A DNA stretch of 64,000 nucleotides from Dictyostelium firmibasis (taxonomy: Eukaryota > Evosea > Eumycetozoa > Dictyosteliales > Dictyosteliaceae). A program made the position numbers and the translations under genes. The stretch covers positions 778,501 to 842,500 of the forward strand of contig CM069765.1 in assembly GCA_036169595.1 (NCBI GenBank). Reading direction: 5' to 3'. Under the pieces are notes generated by a model. The model saw only the letters and a list, made by a program, of their open reading frames with translations. It searched no databases and was not told the DNA's origin. Numbering within the stretch: position 1 is the stretch's first letter; each line of letters opens with the position of its first letter. This document shows positions 42,144 to 56,239 of the stretch, one piece after another.

Positions 42144-44861
42144 ATGAAATATTTAATTGTATTTTATTTTTTTTTATTAGTAATAGATTATATAAAAAGT
42201 ACAACATTACCAAATGTTTATAATGTGATTGGACCATTTCCTATTGGAGAAAGAGAAGAGATCTATGATACTTTAGAATCATATGGTGGTATTTTTAATA
42301 TCCCAATTGGTGATAATACAACCTATCCATCAGAATTGGGACATGATAGTGTAGTTGGTTGGAGTACATATAATTGGAGTATACCAGGAGCATTTCAAAT
42401 GGAATGGTCATCTACTATTGATTGGTCATTTTATGATATGCCATTTGGATGGGAAATTTATTTATGGTATGCATATGTAATTGGTGATTTCACAGCAACT
42501 TCACCATCATCAAACTATATAGTCAATTGTACAGATATTCGTACATTTTATATTCAATCTCAATCGAATCCAAGTGAGATCTTTGAATTCTCTGGTGACT
42601 TTTTCAACTATGGTAATGGTCAACAAATCATTTATTTAAATCAAGGTGAACAATATAGAATTTACTTAAAAATGTTAAGTAGTACAAGAGTATATGGTAC
42701 AGCATTTTCACAGTTCACTTGTAATCTAATACCAATTGAAGATATGGTTTCAATCATTGAAACTGAGTCATTGGTACCAGATATTGTTAGTGGTATATTA
42801 GCAAGCAAATATGCATCAATTACTTTATTAAATTCTGGTGAAACAGATTTAACAAGTGGTGTAACCATTGGATTAGTTGAAAACAGCACAAGTGATCAAA
42901 TATTTGAATTAAATAGTATACTTAATACCTCTTTAACAAATATATTGGTTGGTCAAAGATTTTCAATTCCTTTCGAAATCTCAACAAAAGATGATAATAT
43001 ATCCTCATTACAATGTCCTTTAAATTTAGAGATTCAAATTTTAATTACTGATCAGACTGGTACAATCAATAGTTTCTTTACATCAATAGCATTTAATTGC
43101 ACTGAATTTACAAATGCATATTTATATACATTCTTAGATTTTGATCAAAGCGTTCAATATGCAATGGTATTATCACCAATTAATCAATGTGGTTTAGAGG
43201 ATGGTTTATGTAATGTTATGGTTGCTACACATGGATTTTTAGGTGTTACAAGAGATCCAAGTTGGTTTGCTCAATTCCAAAGACAACAAAACCTTTGGAC
43301 CGTAATGCCAACAGGTAGAACTAATTGTGGTTATGATTGGGCTAGTTCTAGTAGATTAAATGTATTTTACTCTGTTGAATCTTTAGTATCATCATTACCA
43401 GGTGTACCAAATTCTCAAAAACAACTCTACAAAACTGATGCATCAAAAATTTTATTCATTGGTCATAGTATGGGTGGTATGGGTTGTTGGAATCTTTTGG
43501 TACGTCAAGGTGATTTAGCATTGGGTGGTGCCTGTGCAAGTGGTTTCCCAAAGCTATCAATGTACATTTCCTATGAAACATCACCAGGTTTTTCATATAT
43601 TGACCAAACCTTAAAGGCTCTCTTAATGGTTTCAATCGAAGAGAATAATGTCGACATTATCTCTAGTAATTTAGTTGGATTAAAATTGATGGCAAGATAT
43701 GGTGAAAATGATACTGTGGTAAATCCATATCATTCACGTCGTATCGTTAGAATGGTGGCAGAACAAAGTCAAGATGAGAATGCTGTAATCGTTAGTGAAG
43801 TACCAAATGAGAATCATTATTTCCCTGGAATTCTTACTGATTCTTATATGCAAGCATACTATGATAGTTTAACATCAATTCCACCAATTCCAAAGACAAT
43901 TACAATTTCAACACTAAATCCATCAGGAACAGGTCCAAGAGCAAATATTTTAATTCTTCAGCTTACAATACCATTCAGATTAGCAAAGATAAAATTAACC
44001 CAAGTTTATGATTCAACTGGTGAACTTATTTGGTATTTAGATACTCAAAATGTTAAAAGGTTTGCAATTACTGCAGAACCTGTGCGTGCAGAATTCCCAA
44101 CAACTTTAGTAATTGATGGTAAACAACAATTTAACAATCAATACTTTTATCCAGAATATCATTTTGAAAATTCTATTCAACAACAAAGAACAAATCAAAA
44201 GAATTGGACTATTAATGCAGATAATTCAACTTGGATTCAAAATGAAAAAAATCCATCAACTTATGGTCCAATTAGACAAATTTTCGAAAGTAGTATTAAA
44301 ATTGTCTATGGTACAGCTTCACAGAATAATCAAACTATAGCTCAAGCAAAACAAGCAGCAATTTATATTAACAACTTTTGGAATAACTATGGTAGAGGTT
44401 CAGTTACAATATTCTCTGATCAACAATATATTGAACAACTATCACATCAAGATACATCATGCAGTGAAAATGTAATTTTAATTGGTAATTCAAATGAAAA
44501 TTTAATAACCAATAAAAATATCATTAGATCTGATGTTTCTTTCAATCAAGATAACTCTTTCTATATAGGTGGTGAAGATGGTTATTTATTTGAAGGTGAT
44601 GGTATTGGTATTGCTTTCTTAATGCCAAATAGATGTGGCGGTAATTTAATGTTGGTAATTTCTGGTACTGATTCACTTGGTTTAAATAATGCACTTCATT
44701 CAATTCCACAAAGAAGTGGTGATATTACAGGCCCAGATTTCATCGTTACAGGTCCAGATTTTCGTGGTAAAGGTTATGGTGGTATCATATCTGCTGGTTA
44801 TTGGGATAATTATTATAAATTATCTGAATCAAATTTTTATATTTCAGAAATTACAAATTAA
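42144..44861 (+). CDS. Secreted alpha/beta-hydrolase (S9-like)
   Basis: Intronless, 905 residues. The signal peptide is MKYLIVFYFFLLVIDYIKS. There are many N-x-S/T sites and paired cysteines, as expected for a secreted or lysosomal enzyme. A beta-rich N-terminal half (~20-370) leads to an alpha/beta-hydrolase core. The nucleophile elbow GHSMGGMGCW is at ~438, a candidate acid is in ARYGENDTVVNP (~525) and the catalytic His in NENHYFPG (~556). The tail (~590-905) is another beta-rich domain. The arrangement resembles prolyl-oligopeptidase/esterase-D-like hydrolases, but the substrate cannot be deduced. No transmembrane anchor at the C-terminus. Confidence 0.85.
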   Translation: MKYLIVFYFFLLVIDYIKSTTLPNVYNVIGPFPIGEREEIYDTLESYGGIFNIPIGDNTTYPSELGHDSVVGWSTYNWSIPGAFQMEWSSTIDWSFYDMPFGWEIYLWYAYVIGDFTATSPSSNYIVNCTDIRTFYIQSQSNPSEIFEFSGDFFNYGNGQQIIYLNQGEQYRIYLKMLSSTRVYGTAFSQFTCNLIPIEDMVSIIETESLVPDIVSGILASKYASITLLNSGETDLTSGVTIGLVENSTSDQIFELNSILNTSLTNILVGQRFSIPFEISTKDDNISSLQCPLNLEIQILITDQTGTINSFFTSIAFNCTEFTNAYLYTFLDFDQSVQYAMVLSPINQCGLEDGLCNVMVATHGFLGVTRDPSWFAQFQRQQNLWTVMPTGRTNCGYDWASSSRLNVFYSVESLVSSLPGVPNSQKQLYKTDASKILFIGHSMGGMGCWNLLVRQGDLALGGACASGFPKLSMYISYETSPGFSYIDQTLKALLMVSIEENNVDIISSNLVGLKLMARYGENDTVVNPYHSRRIVRMVAEQSQDENAVIVSEVPNENHYFPGILTDSYMQAYYDSLTSIPPIPKTITISTLNPSGTGPRANILILQLTIPFRLAKIKLTQVYDSTGELIWYLDTQNVKRFAITAEPVRAEFPTTLVIDGKQQFNNQYFYPEYHFENSIQQQRTNQKNWTINADNSTWIQNEKNPSTYGPIRQIFESSIKIVYGTASQNNQTIAQAKQAAIYINNFWNNYGRGSVTIFSDQQYIEQLSHQDTSCSENVILIGNSNENLITNKNIIRSDVSFNQDNSFYIGGEDGYLFEGDGIGIAFLMPNRCGGNLMLVISGTDSLGLNNALHSIPQRSGDITGPDFIVTGPDFRGKGYGGIISAGYWDNYYKLSESNFYISEITN

Positions 44862-44937
44862 AAAAAAAAAAAAAAAAAAATACAAAAAAAAAATAATTGA
44901 AAAAAAAAAAAAGGTAAAAAAAATCTAAATTACAATA

Positions 44938-44952
44938 ACGACCAAAGGTCGT
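44938..44952 (+). other. Perfect hairpin in 3' flank
   Basis: ACGACC-AAA-GGTCGT, 77 bp after the hydrolase stop. The only G+C-rich motif in this spacer; possibly a 3' UTR structure. Confidence 0.35.
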
Positions 44953-45092
44953 AAAAATAAAATTTGAATTTTTAATAATTTTTGTTTTTTTAATAATTTT
45001 TCTCGGAATTTAAAACAATTTAATATTTAATGATTTTTGCTGTTTATATTTTTTAATTTAAATATTATGATTATAAAAATTAAAAAAAAATA

Positions 45093-45638
45093 ATGAATAA
45101 ATTTTTAATATTTTTAAGGGCAATAAATATTGCTTCGCAAAATATAATAAAAATGAAAGAATTAAAAGAAGAATTAAATAATGTAAAATCAATTATAAAG
45201 ATTGAAACATATATTCAAACTGGTAATTTAATAATTGAATCTAGTGAAGATAAAATAATAATTAGAAAAGAGGTTACAAATATATTAAGTGAAAAGTTTA
45301 ATGTTAAAGATCCTCAAATGGCTATATATACAATAGAAGAATATAAAGATATTATTTCATCTACCCCATTTGAATTATCTAACCCAAAATCTATTTTAGT
45401 TTTATTCCCAACTCAAGAAACATTAGAACAATCTGTATATGAAACTGAAAAATCAGAAATGACTTCAACTAGTAAATGGGAATTAATAAATGGAATTATT
45501 TATTACTTTGGTAAACAAAATGGTGCGTCTACTGAGGTAAAGGTGTTTAGAACATTAAATAAAAAATTCAAAACAAATCCTCATACTGGTAGAAATTTTA
45601 ATACTGTTAAAAAAATGCTTGATCTTGCGAATAAATAA
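45093..45638 (+). CDS. DUF1697 family protein
   Basis: Intronless, 181 residues. Typical of DUF1697: an opening FLIFLRAINIASQNIIKMKEL (usually LRGINVGG), then IKIETYIQTGNLIIESSED and the closing RNFNTVKKMLDLA. These small proteins occur mostly in bacteria, with scattered eukaryotic members; function unknown. No signal peptide. Base and codon use match the host, so any transfer would be old. Confidence 0.88.
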   Translation: MNKFLIFLRAINIASQNIIKMKELKEELNNVKSIIKIETYIQTGNLIIESSEDKIIIRKEVTNILSEKFNVKDPQMAIYTIEEYKDIISSTPFELSNPKSILVLFPTQETLEQSVYETEKSEMTSTSKWELINGIIYYFGKQNGASTEVKVFRTLNKKFKTNPHTGRNFNTVKKMLDLANK

Positions 45639-45747
45639 TAAAAAACTATATAAAAAGGTTGGTTTGTTTTATTTTTTTTGTTTTTTTGTTTTGTTTTTTT
45701 TTTTTTTTTTTTTTTTTTTTTCAGAATTTTAAATTAATTTCATATAC

Positions 45748-48057
45748 CTAATGGGATAATGGTTTTTTTAAGTGATCATCTTCATGATCAATTTTTGACC
45801 ATTCCCAACCACCTCTGCCATTAAAGAGTAAAACGTAATCGTGGTAAGCTCTTAATTGTGGACGATGAGAGACTGTGAATAAAGTGATACCGAGTTTTTT
45901 ACAAGTTTCATAGATTTTACCTTCGACTTCATCAGAGACTGCGCTTGTACATTCATCGAGGATAGCGTATTGTGGACGATGATAGAAAAGACGAGCCATA
46001 GCAATTCTTTGTTTTTGACCACCAGAGAGGGCAGTGAACCAATCTTTGGTATCATCCCAATTCCATTGACGAATAATTGTGAGATTTGGATCGACAGTGG
46101 CTAATAAATGTTGGAGATCATCATCGGTGACACCTAATTTCTTCATATCGTCGTGACTGTGTGGATAGATGATTTGATCACGAAGAGTACCCAATACTAA
46201 GTATGGTTTTTGTGGTACAAATAAGATATCCTCCTTTCTTGGTTTGATTACAGTACCACAATGAAGTGGCCATAATTCACCGAGAATTCTAAAGAGGGAA
46301 CTCTTACCAGAACCATTTGGACCAGTAATCATTACATTTTGATTTGGCATAACTTGGAAATCTAAATTCTCAACCAAAAGTTTACCCTCTGGTGAAACGA
46401 TAGAAACATTTTCAAACTTGATGAAATCACCCTCAACAAATGTACCACCACCATGTACGACGGCATTCGAGGAGGATGAAGATGATGATCTATTGGATTG
46501 TTGACGTTTAACAATACGAGTTTGATCAGATCTCTTTCTCCATTCTTCCAACCAACTTGACATATCGACACTAGAGTCATACTTATCATTCACTGGTGAA
46601 TTTGTTAATGGATTTGGTACATCGTCCTCGTGGACAATGGTAAATTGTGATGTACCACGCTCCTTAATCGATTTAATCATCTCTAATAACTCTGATACAC
46701 GTGATGTATAACCTGCCATCAATGTAACCTTATTGCCTAACAATACCAATTGACCAATTGCTTGTGATAATGCTACCATCAATTGTGTGTTTCTAATGTA
46801 ATCCTTTGTTAACTCTGTTGAATCTTTACCTGAACTACCTCTAATACCAGTATAAATTGGTAATACCATACAACCATAACCTACAATTGATGCACAATAT
46901 TTAACTAAAAATCCATCAAAAACTAAATTAAAAAAAATAAAAATAAAAATTTTGATTTTAATATACAAATTCTACAAATATATATTTATAATGTGCCGAT
47001 TATAATAATACTTACTACCAACTAAACATTTGAGATAACTAACATAACCAGTATGATTATAGATATCACCAAATGAAAGATTAATAATTTGTCTTTCTTT
47101 ACGACTACCATCATAGAAAGCAATCTCTTCAGCATTTGTAATTAATCTTTGATGAACTGTACGGTAATTACCTTCTAATTCTGATTGTTTGGCAGTTAAC
47201 TATTGTTTTTTAAAAAAAAATAATAAAAAGGTATTAATAATAATAATTACTTTATAAACTTTTTGTTTTTGTTTCATAAAACTTACTCTACCAAATGGTG
47301 GCATAATTAATTTCTTTAAGAAACCAGAAACAATAAAATAACCAAACATTAATAATGGTGAACCCCAACCCATAACAACAACTAATTTTCTTGTGAATAA
47401 AACTAAATCCAAGAATGGTTTAAATAATGTTGTGTACAAACTACTCATAGAATTACAAAACTGTTCAATATCAGATGTTACTCTTTGATCACTATTTAAT
47501 TGATAATGTTATTAAAAAAAAAAAAAAAAATGAATTAGTAATATGATAACAATGATAATTATTATTCATAAATTTATAAAATACACATACGCATTATCAA
47601 TTCTATCAGCACCACCTAAATGAGAAGCTTTATAAAAGTTTACACCTTCTAAATATTCTTTATGAACATATTCAGATAATCTCTTTCTGAAACGTAAAGC
47701 CAACATATCAGTTTCATATTTCAAAGAGGAATTAACGAATGAAGCTGGAATTGAAACCAATGCAAACTTCAATACACCATTTCTCATCTCTTTCCATTTT
47801 CTAGCGACGAGATTTTGTGCATTCTTACCAGCAATCTCTGCAATTGAAACTGATAACATTGTACGTGCAAATAATAATGCTGTTAAGTACAATAAACTTA
47901 AGAACTCTTTACTCTTTAATGATGGAATAACAATTCTAATGATCTTTGCTAATCTTCTAAAAAACACTGCATCAACTTTTGTCACATTTCTCTTTTTATC
48001 TTTTTTAGAATTCTTATCTTTTAAATCAATAATTAATCCACTTTGTTTTGATGACCC

Positions 48058-48088
<31 letters not shown>

Positions 48089-48344
48089 AGTTTAAAAATA
48101 ATATATCAAAAAGGAAGAATATAAAATTTTATTTATGCTTACCTTCATTTTTAGCTTTATAAAATTTAACTAATGAGAAAGCACCACCACCTAATGCTAA
48201 TAAGACAAATACTTTCTTACCAAGTGTTCCATTTAATTGATGTGTGCCTGAAGAGAAAAGTGATTTTAATCTATCTAAACTTCTTTTGACTGATCTATTA
48301 TTTTGTACTCCTGCTAATGCTGAGGAAACAAAGTTGGCTTCCAT
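45748..48344 (-). CDS. ABCD-type (peroxisomal) ABC half-transporter
   Basis: Five exons in phase: 48143-48344, 47591-48056, 47287-47491, 47019-47199, 45748-46922; 742 residues, the usual size of ALDP-type half-transporters. The start is ATG at 48344; an upstream TTG is not used. The membrane domain covers ~55-400 and includes the family motif ADQRVTSDIEQFC at an exon junction and RTVHQRLITNAEEIAFYDGS (EEA-like). The nucleotide-binding domain has Walker A GPNGSGKSS, signature LSGGQKQRIAMARL, Walker B YAILDECTSAVS and H-loop TVSHR. ABCD proteins dimerise in the peroxisomal membrane and import very-long-chain acyl-CoA. I do not choose among the Dictyostelium abcD paralogues. Confidence 0.93.
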
Positions 48345-49724
48345 CTTTGTCAATGTGTTAGGCTAATAACAGCAACAACAAATAAGTACCAAACTTAAGT
48401 ATAATATAAAATAATAAAAACAAAAAAAAAAAACTAATTAAAAAAGGATATTAATATTAGAGAAAAAATGTAAAAAAAAGAGAGAGAAAATTAAACAACC
48501 AACACAATTTATTATTTGTCAAGAATGCCCAAAAAAAAAAAATAAAAAAAATAAATAAATAAAAATAATATAAAATAAAATAAAATTAAACAAAAACATA
48601 TAAAAAATTTATTTTAATAAATTTAAAATAAAATAAAATAAAATTAAACAAAAAAAAAAAAAATAGAATAAATAGATTATTTAACGAAAAAAAATAATGT
48701 GGTATTTATATAGGGGGTAGAGTGGTTTATAAGGAAAAAAGATAAAATAAAATATAAAATTTATGTTAAGATAATAATCTACCTACTTAAATCTTAATTG
48801 TTTTTTTTTTTTTTTTTTTTTTTTTTTAGTTTAAAACTTTTATTTATATATTATATTATTATTATTTTTTTTGTTTTTTTTGTTTTATTTTTTTTTTTTT
48901 TTTTTTAGTGTGGGGTAATAAAAGAAAAAAAAATTATTTTTTTGAAATTTAGTTATTGTGAAATTGATATTAAATTCAAAAAAAATTAAAAAAAATTAAA
49001 AAAAAAAAAAATGAAAAAAAATAAAAAAAACGAATGAATGGTTTCATAAATTTACTTAAAGAGAATTGTCAAACGCGATGAAAAAGTGGATATTTCATTT
49101 TGAATTCAGTTTTTTTTTTTTTTTTTATTAAATTTACTTTTTTTCACCTTTATTTATTTTTTCTTTTACCATTAAACGATTTATAATGTGAAAATAGAAA
49201 AATGGTTTTTTATTTTTTTAATTTACTTGACACATTTTTTTAATTTACTTGACACATTTTTTTTTGAATTGGTTTTTTTATTTTACTAAAAAAAGTAATC
49301 AACTAAAATTTTTTTTTTTTTTTCTTTTGAGCACTGAATATATCTTTTTAGGTTAAATCTCAATAAGGTAAAAAAAAAAAAAAAAAAAATAAAATAAAAA
49401 AAAAGATTTCTAATAATTCCAACACAATTTATAAATTTTTTAAGACAAATAAAATTGATTTATATATATTTACTAAATAAAAAAAAAAACAATTGAAAAA
49501 AAAAATAGGTCAAAAAAATAAAAAAAAACAAAAAAAAAAAAATGATATGGCAATATCATAAATATCCACAAAGAAATATCTCATTTTTTCTAATAAAATT
49601 ATTCAACAAAAAAATATCCAATTTAAATGATATTTTTTTTTTTTCAATTTTTTTTTTTATTTATTTTTTTTTTTCCCAACCAGTCAAAAAATAAGACATC
49701 AACAATCAAAACAAATAACAAAAA
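48345..49724. other. Divergent promoter region
   Basis: Between the ABC transporter and the GPI-protein gene. Mostly A/T tracts. A 22-bp direct repeat TTTAATTTACTTGACACATT occurs twice in tandem at about 49216-49260, and GGGGGTAGAGTGG stands at 48713. No gene seen. Confidence 0.55.
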
Positions 49725-50324
49725 ATGAAATTTTTAATATCACTAATTCTTTTAATATCAACTTTATCATTTATTAATGCATCAATAAATGTTAAATATG
49801 GTTCATGCCAAGGAAGTGTGAGTTATTTTATTTATTTATTTTTTTTTTTTAATTCTTGTACTAAAAATTATTGTTATTTTTATTTCATACCAAATTTGTA
49901 TTTATTTTACCATCTTTTTTTTTTTCAAAATTTTTTTTTTTCAATGAAATAGTGTTCATGTGCATCAAATATGATTGAAAATTATGAAACCAGTGAAGCA
50001 TTAGAAGTAGTTAAGATTCCTAATTATCCAGAATCAGTATCATTTAGTAATTTATTTAATGCATCATGGAACCCATCAACAAATACAATTTCTTTTGTTG
50101 AGACTGGATCATTTTCAATTGTTCATGAAGAATTAAAATATCCAATCAATGTTAGTGATAATAGCTATAATGTACCACAATGCGCATATCAAATTAGATC
50201 ATCAAGTAGTTCATGTTTTTATCAAGTATTATGTAATACTGATCAAGCTGGCACTGCCACCTCTTTCAAAACCACTTCTTTAATTTTCTCAATAATTTTA
50301 ATTTTTAGTTTATTATTATTATAA
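49725..50324 (+). CDS. Small secreted, probably GPI-anchored protein
   Basis: Exons 49725-49817 and 49953-50324 join AGT|GTGAGT to GAAATAG in phase 0; 154 residues. The N-terminal signal peptide is MKFLISLILLISTLSFINA. The mature part has six cysteines (CQGS, CSCASN, PQCAY, SSCFYQVLC), which fits a compact disulfide domain. N-glycosylation sites NAS and NVS are present. The C-terminus (SFKTTSLIFSIILIFSLLLL) is a hydrophobic tail after a small-residue region, typical for GPI attachment. Likely cell-surface; function unknown. An (AATTT)11 repeat follows the stop. Confidence 0.82.
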
Positions 50325-50350
50325 AAATAAAAATAAAATAAAACATGTCT

Positions 50351-50405
50351 AATTTAATTTAATTTAATTTAATTTAATTTAATTTAATTTAATTTAATTT
50401 AATTT
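50351..50405. repeat. (AATTT)11 pentanucleotide repeat
   Basis: Eleven perfect units between two convergent genes, 27 bp after one stop and 35 bp before the other. Confidence 0.95.
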
Positions 50406-50439
50406 ATTGTAATTGAAAATGTTTTTTTTTTTCTTTCTT

Positions 50440-52004
50440 TTAACAAGATTTTAAAACTTCATTATTTAAATAATTATCCAATTCTAAAAGAATATTTAAT
50501 TTTTTATAAGATTTAATTGAATTATTATTTTCATTAGAGAGATAGCTATTAACTTCATGATGAATACATTCATAGTATTTTAAGTAGGCAGCAGACTTCA
50601 TTTTACAGATGTAATCTAATTTACAAGAGATAGAAGTACAAGGTTTAGATTCTGGATAAGGTGAAGCGGAATAAAAGTGAACATGATAATCCTCCAACAT
50701 TGAAGAAGATGAATTCATATTTTGTATTGCTAAATCCATAGAGATTGGTGTTAAATCTGGAATATTATAGGCTTTAGTTGCGTTATACTCTAATAGCCAA
50801 GTTGGTTTGCCATTGAGATTGGCTTGATCTAAATCGGTATGATAGGTGCTAGACTCCATAACGTAACCAGTTGTTGCATCAACAGTATAGATACGGAATG
50901 ATGGATTTTGATTTTGATAGGTTGTAACACTTGGTGTCGTATAAATGACATTACTAGCTCTCATTGGTGATGATGGATCATTCTCATCGGATTGTGTATA
51001 ATAGAGTGAGAATTCATCTCTATGAGTATGACCATAGAATGAAGCTAAAATCGTATCTTCATAACGATTAACAATCTGAAGTAATTGTTCTGACCAACCA
51101 TCGATACAATCTGCAATACCTGGGGGAATATGACCAACCAAATAAACTTTCTCATCAATATCTTCTGATGCTTGTAATGTATCAACTATCCATTGTAACA
51201 TGTTTGCAGGATCTGTTGAATTTTCAGCCAAATATAAATTACCATTATTACACCAATTCATATTCATAGAAATTACACGAAGACCATTTTGAACTGGTAA
51301 TGTATAGTAACCACCATATTGAAGGTTTTCAACTTGTTCATCTACATTGATCCAATCACTCCAATCATAGGAGAGAGCTTTGAAAATCCATGAACTACCT
51401 GGTGGTAATGGGAATGAATTTACAGGTAGAGATTCATGATTACCAATTGCTGGGAAAATCTTTGAAGTTGAACCAAAATATTTCTTTACTAAATTTGTTA
51501 CCAATTGCGATGCATTTATTTGACTATCATATGTTTGCTCCCAAATATCATGTGGTGGATTATCACCTGTCCAAAAAACTATATTAATTTCATCACCAAA
51601 TTCTTCATCAATGAATTCAAACATTGATTCAACCATTCTCATATTAATATCACATAGATAATGTCCCCATTCACCTGCAGCATTTGATCCTACACCTGGA
51701 CCATTTGGTGCACGACAACACAATGGCTCGCCACAATCTGCATTCATACCTACCTCATAAACTGGATCAACATGAATATCAGAGATATGAAGAATTTTCA
51801 TAGTTGGTGAGGATGATGATGGTGCTATAGGTGCAACATGTGGTGGTTTTGGTTTAGGAAAATTAATAATATTGGTTGAATTTCTTGGTACATATGGACA
51901 AAATCCAACAAATCCACAAACATATTCACCTGTTACTGTTGGATATGATAATACATTATATGTCATATTTGTAAATAATGGTATTAATCCATTACACTAA
52001 TTTA

Positions 52005-52048
<44 letters not shown>

Positions 52049-52323
52049 TAATTATATATAATATTAATAATCTTAGATATGTTATTCTTTATTTTATATT
52101 TAAATTTTTTTAAAAAAACTAACTTACAACTTCAGCCTTTTCAATATGTAAATATGTACATAAATCAATAGCATACTTTGAAACATCATCAATTCCTTTT
52201 TTTGAAACAATCATTTTTTGGATTTGATCAATTCCAAACTTACAAATATCGCATTTTGTTCCGTTTGTATCATATCCTAATTTTTCAAAATATTCATCAT
52301 TGAAATCGTTTATTTTATTATTA

Positions 52324-52354
<31 letters not shown>

Positions 52355-52457
52355 CATCAATAGATATATCAAAATTTTGTTGAGTTTGTTTTATTGCAAA
52401 ACAATAATTAAATAAAAATACAACAAATAAGAGTAATACTGGTATTATTACTTTCAT
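50440..52457 (-). CDS. Acid sphingomyelinase-like phosphodiesterase
   Basis: Exons 52128-52457 and 50440-51996; 628 residues. Signal peptide MKVIIPVLLLFVVFLFNYCFA, then an Asn/Asp linker and a saposin-B domain (~65-125: CDICKFGIDQIQKMI, AIDLCTYLHIEKAEV|CNG) that spans the intron. The calcineurin-like metallophosphatase domain carries all metal-binding motifs: LHISDIHVDP, FWTGDNPPHD, FPAIGNHES, VYLVGHIPPG and FYGHTHRDEF. This is the domain order of acid sphingomyelinase, which cleaves sphingomyelin to ceramide in lysosomes or outside the cell. D. discoideum has several such paralogues (sgm genes); I do not assign which one. The C-terminal cysteine cluster is preserved. Confidence 0.93.
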
Positions 52458-52779
52458 TATTTAGTTAATTAATTGAAAAAAAAAATTAATGATAGTGTGG
52501 TTTTTTTTTTTTAAAAAATAAATTAAAATTAATTTTTTTCGAAAGTTGTTTAACTATTTTATAATTTTTTTTTTTTTTTGGGTTTTTTTTTTTTATTTTA
52601 TTTTATTTTTATATTATTTTACTTTATTTTGTTACTTTTTCATCGTAATTATCTAATAATTTATTCAAAAAAAAAAAATTAAAATAAAAAAAAAAATAAA
52701 ATAAAATAAAAAAAAAATGGGACACAAAAAATTTTAACAAGATATTTTTTAATTTTATTCAGTTGGACCTACACGAAAA

Positions 52780-52818
<39 letters not shown>

Positions 52819-53203
52819 TAAAATTAATTGTATTTATGTGTTTTTTTTTCTGAAAAAATAAAAAAAAAATAAATAAAAAATGAAGAAAGGAATACCGAAT
52901 ATACACAAAGAAATGATAGATGGACATAATTGACATAAAAAAAAAAAAAAAAAAAAAACTACACCAAAATTTATTTGATTTTCTTTAAAATAAATAAATA
53001 TAAATTTTTTTTTTTTTTTTTTTTTAATTTTCATCAATTTTCTTTTTTTTTCAAATTTGACACACACAATAAAAAGATATACAATATATAAAAATAAATG
53101 CAGTAAAAAAAAAAAATACTTGTACCTAGAAGAATAAAAGTTAAAATAAACTATTTAACATATCATGGGTTGGTCATGAACCCCTTAAATAAAAATTAAT
53201 TAG
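52458..53203. other. Intergenic, A/T tracts
   Basis: Promoter side of the sphingomyelinase-like gene; homopolymers only. At 53165-53181 GGGTT and AACCC flank TGGTCATG, a short inverted repeat at the edge of the coding relic. Confidence 0.55.
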
Positions 53204-53410
53204 CGCAACACAGGAGTACACATTCGCTGCAAACACGCTCAAAAAAAAAGTGGTGAGGATAATGTAATCTATAATACAATGGCAATAATGAAGGGTAATT
53301 TTCACGATATTAGGGGTAATGTTGATTTATCTGTTTTGGTTGCTCAAATATTAACATCACTTATCAATTTATCAGCAAAACTTTCATACATAATATATCA
53401 CCAGCTTTAG
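53204..53410 (+). pseudogene. Coding relic without start codon
   Basis: 68 codons are open between stops: RNTGVHIRCKHAQKKSGEDN, then MAIMKGNFHDIRGNVDLSVL and VAQILTSLINLSAKLSY. The amino-acid balance and the G+C-rich start (GCGCAACACAGGAG) are unlike spacer. No ATG precedes the conserved-looking part except the internal one, and no splice partner was found. Family not recognised; a fragment of a mobile element or of a paralogue of a nearby gene is possible. Confidence 0.35.
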
Positions 53411-53486
53411 TAAAAGAAACAAAAGATTCGTATTATTAATAATTTAGTATAAATTAATTGGTATTTTTTCGTGTTATTGAGCCCTT

Positions 53487-53521
<35 letters not shown>

Positions 53522-53714
53522 ATGAATTCTTTTTTGCAGATTTTACAATAATTGATAAAATCAAACACTAAATTATTAAAACTTTGGCAATAAAAATTAA
53601 GATTTTTACGGAAAATTTGGCCCAATTGTTGTTTTTTTTTTTAAAAAAAGATCCTGACTAAAAAAATATTTTCAAAAAATAATTACTTTGAAAACTTATT
53701 TTAATATTGAAACG

Positions 53715-53747
<33 letters not shown>

Positions 53748-53834
53748 AATTTTTTTTATTATTTAATCCCACACCACAACAAAAAATAAATAAAAAATAA
53801 ATACCATCAAATAAAAAAATAAATTTTAGAAACA

Positions 53835-53866
<32 letters not shown>

Positions 53867-54005
53867 CAAAAATACATAGACACACAAAGATAAAATTATA
53901 AAATAGAATACAAAATAAAAAAAATATAAAATAAAATAAAATTAAATAAGTTTTTTTTTTTTTATTTTTTATATTTTTATTTTGTGTCTTTCATCAAAAT
54001 TTAAA
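53411..54005. other. Intergenic, promoter of caspase-fold gene
   Basis: Long poly-T (53489-53520) and poly-A runs (53714-53743, 53836-53860). No gene seen. Confidence 0.55.
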
Positions 54006-55494
<1,489 letters not shown>

Positions 55495-56208
55495 AATCAT
55501 TTCTGCAAATTCACACACACACTCTCCTAAAATTTGTAAATATTGTTTTTTAATATTTTCATGATAATATTAAAAAAATATCTTCCAGTTATTTCGTTTT
55601 GTTCGTTTTGTTCGTTTTATTTTTTTATTTTTTTTATTTATTATTATTTAAAAAAAAAACAATTTTGGGAATAAAATGGTAACATTTCAAATAAAACAAA
55701 AAAAAAAATAATAAAAAAAAAAAGATAATTTAAATCAACCAACTACTTGAAGATTTTTTTTTTTTTTTTTTTTCATAGTAAATAATATTAGATACTTTAA
55801 AGAGAAAAAAAAAAAAAGTTTTATTTAAAATAAAAAAAAAAAAATATCAACTATTTTTTTTTTTTTTTTAATTTCTTTTATTTATTTATTTTCTTTACTT
55901 TTTTTTTTTTTTTCATGTCAGATTATCTTTTATAAAGAATTTGTTGATTGTTTTGGCTGACTAACAAAATTAATGGAGAATCTATTTTCAAAAAAAAAAA
56001 AAAAAAAAAAGTTTCAAATTAATTGAATAATACTGATTTATTAAATGACGTTGAATAATGATTGCCATTTTATCTTCAATTTTCTAAATAATAAAAAAGG
56101 AATCTAAAGTATTTTCAAATTAATTAATTTTTTATCTAATTAAAAATATAAAAAAATATAGGAGTGATATAAATAAGATTGAGATTTTATATTATATATT
56201 TTCTCTTG

Positions 56209-56239
<31 letters not shown>

